A DNA stretch of 64,000 nucleotides, taken from Symsagittifera roscoffensis. Taxonomy: Eukaryota; Xenacoelomorpha; Acoela; Convolutidae. The notes below the pieces were generated by a model. It saw nothing but the letters and a program-made list of their open reading frames with translations. It did not search any database and was not told where the DNA came from. A program made the translations under genes and the position numbers. The stretch lies in the NCBI RefSeq assembly GCF_963678635.1, contig NC_087063.1, positions 40,872,759 to 40,936,758 of the forward strand. The letters run 5' to 3'. Below, piece by piece: positions 58,561-64,000 of the stretch. Position 1 is the stretch's first letter, and each line of letters begins with the position of its first letter.

Positions 58561-58839
58561 CTAGAACTTGTTTGTAATTAGGTTGATTAAGTTTTTCCAC
58601 TTCTGCTCTTTTTTTCTTGGATGCAGCCTAATATGATTGAACCCGGCGATAATGGTAACTGTATTAGGGCGCTTTGGTCTGTATTGTAATACTGTTTCAT
58701 ATAGATCTTGTAGTGTGGCGACGCGGTAAGAGTCGATTGTAGATTTTACTAGAGCTGGTTTGATATATTTTGTCCTTGATGTGCCAATTACAAGCTTCTG
58801 TGAGAAGTCAGGGATGCGCCTTGCCGGGAATCGGGGCAT
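58561..58839 (-). pseudogene. SGNH-hydrolase-like region at the 5' end of the non-LTR element
   Basis: The frame has KLVIGTSRTKYIKPAL (in the place of a GDS motif), DLYETVLQYRP and NTVTIIAGFNHIRL (in the place of the strand ending GxND). This is the strand-helix-strand pattern of SGNH/GDSL folds, known as ORF1 esterases of some non-LTR elements. The catalytic Ser is not clear. It may be a separate first gene or the start of a single gene. Confidence 0.45.
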
Positions 58840-59110
58840 CCACCTGAAACACAGACAGCGAAGGCAACGGAGAACCTCTTACGTAGAAAGTTGGGGGATA
58901 GTTGGGCAAAGAATGAGTTTAATTTGAATCTAAAAAAAGTGATAGGTAGGAACGGTACAACCTGTGTTGTTGAAGGGTAGTTGCACCTGCTCACTCCTTC
59001 TTGCGTCTAGATACGCCAGGGAAGCTTCACTCGCCTACGGCTGGGACGGCGAGATTTGGTAAGATAATCAGAAGAGGAAAGCCCAGCGCGCATATGATTT
59101 GAAAGCGCAC

Positions 59111-61071
59111 AAGCGGTAAATTTGAGCAAAGACTATTTAATTAGTTTATCACAACAATTAGGCTAACTGACTCCAAATGGACGAATTTCAAACTGACTCC
59201 AAATGGACTAATATTGATTTTGAGACTATGAGTTTCTCTATGAAAGGGATTGTTTCCTGGCCTTAGCTAAGAGTACCAAGTTGCTTTCGGGCACAAGTAA
59301 CTGAGTGACCCACAGTAATTAATTGGCTTTTCAATTGAACTTATAACCGGGTACTGGACTTTTTTCCCGTAAGTAACTTTTGGACTTCTGATCAGTTAGT
59401 TTCCTATTTATCCAATTATCTCAAATCGTTTTTTAGTTAACAGTAATGAACGCAGTGAGTACTCTTACATAGATTTTGGCGATGTTTTCAGTTTGTTTTT
59501 TGAGGAAACTTTTTGTTTTCCTAGCAAAATCAGCTACCATAAATAACCATCGGTTAGGCTGAGTGGTATAACATATTAAAGCCCTTTCAGTCCTGATTGG
59601 AAGGACATTAAAAGTTCAAAAAAGTTTTTCCAGTGTCGAGAAAAACCGGTTTGAAGTTTTTTGATTTTCGTCTATTTTCGAGCGAGTGAGCAGGCTTACA
59701 TTAGCTTATTTATGCGTAATTTAAGCCTTGAAAATTTAGTTTTACTCAAATAAAGTTAGTTTTTGGAGTTTTTAGCTTCATCTTAGGAATCAAAAATCTG
59801 GGAAAATTTTTCGAAAAAAAATTAATACTTTTTGATTTTTTGTTTTTCTTGTTATTTGTCTTCAAAAGCTGTTGTCCAATTTGCACATTTTACAATGACT
59901 GACGAAAATACCTAAGCTCTATTTTTTCGCTCAGATTCATTTATCAGACCACGCCGGTTGCACAGTAACCGGCTATTCTTATTCCTTTTAGTAAATGGAA
60001 GGCAAACTCCACTTCCGAACAGCAACACTGTAGAGGTCACGAAAAACGTGATTGACTTCGTTTTTCGAAAGTGGATTTTTGTTTGCAGAGTTCCCAGCGG
60101 AACAAAAAAAAATTACCCATTGATCCAGTATTCTCAAATTGGGTTAATTTAATCAAAAAAGCACCAGTCATTAATTTAAAATTTAATAGTCGAAAGTGGA
60201 CGTTTTTTCAAAAAACGAGTTAGTTTTTTTTTCTGTTTCCTTGCGGTCATTGCTCTTTTCCGACTATCAGTTGGCTATGTTCAAAAAAATGTCAATCATA
60301 AATTGCTCATAGAGCTTTGAGGGCATGTCTAACTCATTTTGAGATTAATGCGGTTTAATTTTCCTCTGTTATTTGTTTGGTCTGGTTAATTTAAATCAGC
60401 ACTGTATTTAATCAAAAAGAATCAAAAGTTCCGAACACGAAAAAGTAAAACTAAAAAAATTTGCGCCGTTTTTTTTTCGTGGTTTTGACAGATTATCTGA
60501 CCGAAAGCCTAGAATTTTGATAGTAATTGTAAACTAGGTATATTTAGTAAAAAAAAATTGCCTCCATATTAAAATATAGGATGAAAAAAATCCAAAATGC
60601 CTGCAGAATTTTTTGCAGAATATACATATGTCCTAAGAAGGCACTAAAAGAAGTTTCAAAAAGTGATTTTATGGATTCTACTAAGTTATCGCGGCATTGC
60701 TTGATTTATAATAAAACAATTTTAAGCCTATTAAAATCGCTTTATCCGCTCGAAATTGGACTAAAAATTAGTTTTGACGTGTTTATCTTATCTTGTAACT
60801 GAGAAATTTTTTGGAAGTTTTTAAGGGCGTTCGAATCACGGCTAAAAGGGTTTGAATATGATCTATCACTCGACACATTCTGATGATTATTGGCGTTTTC
60901 AATGGTCGGAACAAATATCAGATTTCTAATGTCTTAAAAAAACAAATGACTCTGCGTAGTATTTATCAGCTTCATTATCTATGCTGCGAGTTTTGACTAT
61001 AACTTTTGTATGTCTATTTCTTAGTTCATTTTTGTAAGGGTTTCTTAATTTATTTTTGTGCTCATTAAGTT
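59111..61071 (+). other. host DNA, probably intron of the TMF1-like gene
   Basis: AT-rich sequence between the non-LTR element and the right gypsy LTR, with runs of T and A and no recognisable repeat family. One candidate exon (59992-60048) is listed separately. Confidence 0.45.
59992..60048 (+). CDS. candidate further exon of the TMF1-like gene
   Basis: The acceptor TTATTCCTTTTAG ends at 59991 and is followed by an open frame whose phase fits the donor at 55004. It encodes about 19 polar residues (GRQTPLPNSNTVEVTKN) before a GTGATT donor-like site. The composition resembles the Ser/Pro-rich region expected here. Phase match and acceptor are the only evidence. Confidence 0.25.
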
Positions 61072-61313
61072 TGTCATACCCGTAGGTATGCGTAATGTTT
61101 AATATTGAATCCGAACGGATTGGCGAGCTAATTATGAACGAGACTAAGACGTAAATAAGACAACTGAATCATAACTGTTTATTTTTATTTTCTGTTGGCA
61201 ATTCACTAAGCTCATTGTTTAGCCTTGTCTTTCAGGGTCACTTGACCAGCTCAACGCAGTGAGCCCAATAAATAACTATACATAATATATATTGCCAATC
61301 CGGCCGGATGACA
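61072..61313 (-). repeat. 3' LTR of the right gypsy element
   Basis: Bounded by TGTCATACCC at the left and CCGGATGACA at the right, so both ends carry the inverted hexamer TGTCAT/ATGACA. The 5' copy is outside the window, so the left end rests on this terminal repeat only. Confidence 0.6.
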
Positions 61314-61322
61314 TTCCCCCTC
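61314..61322 (-). promoter_or_regulatory. polypurine tract of the right gypsy element
   Basis: On the minus strand GAGGGGGAA lies directly before the LTR start TGTCAT, matching the position and type of the tract at 4751-4758. Confidence 0.65.
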
Positions 61323-61391
61323 CTAACAAAAAATAAATATGTATATATATCAAATTTGAGTTTTACGTCCCCTTAGGACCTGAGTTTTACG

Positions 61392-62291
61392 TCACCGTGG
61401 GACTGGAATGACTTTGAGTTTTACGTCACCGTGAGACTGGATTGAGTTTTTTATTGTTTCTCTGTTGCTATTTGCTCCTCTTTGTTCCCCTTTCTTCTCT
61501 TGGTGCTCTTCAAAGTCATTCGCTTCCTCCACATTCTGTACATTCATCACCGACAGTACTTCCAGGTCCGTAGTTGATTTTTCAGGGCTATGCGCAGGGG
61601 ATACCTGATCTACTATTTTAGTCGTGCTGGTTTGATCTTTCGGGCGAACGCATCTAGAAATGTTAGGCACGCTTGGTATTCGGGTGACTTTTCATGGAAA
61701 CCCATCTCTGTGATGAGGTTTTTTAGGCTAGGTGGCATCTGATCTGGTGTTTTCGTTTCTTGGCTGCTTGTTCGTCTATCGGTAGGTGAATCAACGGAGA
61801 ATTTCTTAGTAGGCGATTGTAGAGTGTCCTCTACTGCATTTATGGGAATTGGGTTTCCCAATGCACCGGCAAGTGTGGACGGACTGTCTGGATCTAGTCG
61901 ATTTTCGTGTCGGTTTTGATTGTAGTTGCTTAGACTGATGTTGTTTTGACTCCGGTGTTGCCTTCTGGCTAACCCTCTTGGGTGACGGAGCTAAATTTTC
62001 GGACATGGATGATCTCGAATCAGTTGTTGAGCCAGAAGTGGCCGCACGCTCTTTTTCTCGTCTTTGATCCGATTGGAACTCCATCACTCGTGTCGGCGTT
62101 TTTGAAGTCGGGCGTCCCCCAGTTCTTTTCCCCGTCGCTTTCCGTTTTGATGGGCTGTTTTTTTTTCGTGTTAGCTTCACGGGTAGACCTGAAGCCTCTT
62201 CTTTAAACATCGGGTGTCGTGGTGCACTCGGGTTTTCTATATCTAAAAAACGTAAACAAGGACTAGTTCTCCGAGCGGATTCATATGCCAC
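61392..62291 (-). pseudogene. basic Ser/Lys/Arg-rich Pol tail of the right gypsy element
   Basis: Overlapping minus-strand frames (62291-61806, 61861-61613, 61670-61392) need frame changes. The first is very basic and low-complexity (KRKATGKRTGGRP), probably disordered and able to bind nucleic acid. The second has a short helical region (LKNLITEMGF..). Like the outer element, this one has several hundred residues after the integrase, so a long tail is a lineage trait. No chromodomain seen. Confidence 0.5.
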
Positions 62292-62575
62292 GTAATCACT
62301 GAGCGTTGAGGGGCGACATGGACCATAAATTAGAGGGTTAGGTACGAATGCAAAACCACTGTTTCTTAGTAGCCGTGGTTGTTTTCCTTTTGTTTAGACC
62401 CACGCCGTATGTGGTGTGTAAGTTAGGTTTTTTCCATCGATCGTTTTGTGTTTTTGTTCAAAAGTTTTTGGGACTTTCAATTTCGTAGCCAATCCAATTG
62501 TTTTTCTTGCTACTTGCTCCGCCTTCTTTCTTATTATTTGATCAGGTTGCTGTTGTATCCCTTTATATCATAAAT

Positions 62576-62890
62576 TTAATCTTTCTTTTCTAGTGCTACC
62601 GCTTTTCTAGTTTTCACACCTGTTGTGGTATGTGGTTGATTGTCCACAATTCCAGTGTTCTCAGCAACAATTGGCTCTGGTATTCTGAGTTTGATGCACA
62701 GTTCTTCCTCTGACCACTTCTGCAGGTCGTGCATTATTTCTTCTGGGTGAGTCAGATTTTTCCGATCTAAACAAGCGTGTTTAGCGTTCTCCCAATTTAG
62801 ATTACTAGGTGATCTATTAGTCGTTATATTCGAAAGTGGTGTGTTAGATTTCCGGCCGATATGTGCTTCGAAAGGTGTGATTTTAGTCAC
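62576..62890 (-). pseudogene. integrase C-terminal part of the right gypsy element
   Basis: The frame starts TKITPFEAHIGRKSNTPLSNI, the conserved segment after the catalytic Glu helix in gypsy integrases (TPFEAHFGR type). It continues with a helical region DLQKWSEEEL and ends in Lys-rich sequence before a stop. Confidence 0.7.
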
Positions 62891-62929
62891 TCCGTGCGGA
62901 GTTATTCTTTACGTTTTGATTATTTCTGC

Positions 62930-63338
62930 CACGCTCGATGCAATTTTGAACGGTGCACTTCTTGGATCAATTCACATGACGCCGAGTAGTCGTTTCAATG
63001 TTTGTATCAATCTTTCTACGACAACAATGGATCTATGGTCGTCTACCGGTGCAAACAATAGCTTTGTTGTTTGATTTACAGAATAGTTGAAATTTTTTAG
63101 CGCGAATCGTTTGAGCCTGATCGCACCTTAACCGGCGAGGTACTTCATTATTTGAAATGTATCGTTGCATAAATTTTAATGCAACGTCCACTTTTGTGTT
63201 TGAAACTACCTTAGCCGTTGGGAATTTTGACCATTTATCTACTGCCACTAAAATGTAAGCGTCTCTACTTAACTCGTCGGGGAGCGGTCCCGCAAAATCC
63301 AGTTGGACTTCTTCATTTGGTTCAACTACAGGTTCCAT
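62930..63338 (-). pseudogene. integrase catalytic core of the right gypsy element
   Basis: The frame 63338-63033 has VQLDFAGPLPDEL (first Asp), VAVDKWSKFP and RCDQAQTI (second Asp; the usual Asn-Gly after it is lost). A frame change near 63040 leads to VERLIQTLKRLLG with the catalytic Glu. It is broken by this frameshift. Confidence 0.78.
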
Positions 63339-63365
63339 TTGGAAAGAATGTTGCTTACCGATAAT

Positions 63366-63600
63366 TCATTTTAAGTTTTTATCTTGTTGTGTACGTTCTC
63401 GACATCTTAACGCCATTTGTACTACTGTCCTGTGTATATGCGGGAACCAGATATTTTGGCAGAGATCGAGCATGGCCGCAGAACCGGGATGCGTGAGATG
63501 TAGGCTGTCCAGCACCGTTTGCCTGAGTTGCGTTGGTAGGACTATGCGGTCGTCGATTAAGAGGCAGTCGTCTTTCACATGCAGACGATTTCATATGTTG
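63366..63600 (-). pseudogene. H2C2 zinc-binding module of the right gypsy integrase
   Basis: The frame has LHLTHPGSAAMLDL, then WFPHIHRTVVQMALRCRERTQQ. The first pair of His (HLTH..) is kept; the second Cys of the CxxC pair is replaced (CRER), so zinc binding is probably lost. Confidence 0.7.
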
Positions 63601-63974
63601 TACCAGTATCCGCCAGACGACAATTTGAGTGCGTTCCAGTCCCGTTTTCGTACGAAGTTGACAAGCGGTCTTAAATTCTTGTCCTTTCGGGTGGCCGCTG
63701 CGATGAAGTTAACCCCCAACACTTTTTGGAGTTTTCTTCTATAGAGTGGTGTATCGTCTTCTTCTGTGTTGATCTCCCTGTCGATTGTGGCGAAAATTTC
63801 GTTCACGATGAGATTGTGGCTAGCCTCCAATTGAGTTGTTGTCATAGTGGGAGGTTCGTTATTTGGTTGGAGTTCTTGTATACTGACGTTAGGGTCCACA
63901 CGGCTTACGCAGTATCCGTAAGTTTCCTTTGTTTCGATTGAAAGATCCGTTTGGAGGATTACATTAACTGGCAT
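63591..63974 (-). pseudogene. Pol linker upstream of the right gypsy integrase
   Basis: A 127-residue frame, acidic and Thr-rich at first, then KDKNLRPLVNFVRKRDWNAL, the helix that precedes the zinc module in this lineage. It continues towards RNase H beyond the window edge; the initial Met is only the first in the frame. Confidence 0.55.
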
Positions 63975-64000
63975 AGTTGTTGTTTGCGTGGCAGTTGTTG

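Larger units (their letters stand above)
55020..59110 (-). mobile_element. decayed non-LTR retrotransposon with RT and C-terminal restriction-like endonuclease
   Basis: Read on the minus strand, pieces appear in the order SGNH-like region (58839-58561), PHD-type finger (58278-57970), pre-RT region (57821-57519), RT (57382-56383), a variable region, and a Cys/His knuckle with a restriction-like nuclease and a C-terminal helical region (about 55850-55211). No LTRs are seen. The C-terminal restriction-like nuclease in place of an N-terminal AP-type nuclease places it among R2/NeSL/Hero-like early lineages or the related family common in cnidarians and other invertebrates. Many frameshifts make it inactive. 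It lies antisense in intron 3 of the TMF1-like gene; the higher GC marks its right limit near 59110. Confidence 0.75.
61072..64000 (-). mobile_element. second Ty3/gypsy LTR retrotransposon, 3' half (runs off the window)
   Basis: A 242-base 3' LTR (61072-61313), a polypurine tract, a long basic tail, the integrase C-terminus, integrase core, H2C2 module and linker are read on the minus strand. The RT and 5' parts lie to the right of the window. LTR ends (TGTCAT..ATGACA) and polypurine tract resemble those of the outer gypsy element at 4420-44461, so the two belong to related lineages, although their proteins differ clearly. Confidence 0.82.

Noticed and set aside
1..64000. CRISPR arrays, tRNA or rRNA genes, bacterial operons, terminal inverted-repeat DNA transposons
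   Set aside because: None could be seen on either strand. A tRNA search program would be needed to exclude tRNA genes fully.

Overview
The window is animal (invertebrate) nuclear DNA: AT-rich, intron-containing, with exons of recognisable metazoan genes and several retroelement families. It holds no bacterial operons, CRISPR arrays or recognisable tRNA/rRNA genes. I cannot name the species.

Layout. Positions 2-307 are the last coding exon of an SLC26/SulP anion transporter, followed by about 4 kb of AT-rich host DNA with a diverged dispersed repeat. From 4420 to 44461 lies a nest of two LTR retrotransposons. The outer one is a minus-strand Ty3/gypsy element (LTRs 4420-4750 and 44138-44461, target duplication CACTG). 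Its gag is split by a plus-strand, gypsy-type LTR element of 33 kb (10785-43948, target duplication CGAT). The inner element has three tandem, decayed gag-pol units followed by about 8 kb with a decayed env that resembles chuvirus-type glycoproteins and at least two unrecognised accessory genes.

From 44751 to 48887 is an apparently intact minus-strand Penelope-like element (PLE). It has near-identical terminal repeats with candidate hammerhead ribozymes, a 212-residue first protein, and an 878-residue reverse transcriptase-GIY-YIG protein with a PHD-type zinc finger inserted inside the RT domain. A second, dead PLE copy with the same insert lies at about 51450-52860 on the plus strand. A probable last exon of an unidentified plus-strand host gene follows at 53000-53088. 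The 5' exons of a TMF1-like golgin gene occupy 53921-55004. The third intron of that gene contains a decayed minus-strand non-LTR retrotransposon (about 55020-59110; SGNH-like, PHD, RT and restriction-like endonuclease regions). The window ends in a second minus-strand Ty3/gypsy element (61072 to beyond 64000).

How it fits together. Host genes are few, and most of the DNA is nested transposable elements. The most notable items are the 33-kb env-bearing LTR element with amplified dead gag-pol units, and the intact PLE with a PHD finger inside its polymerase. All statements rest on reading the sequence by eye; no searches were run.
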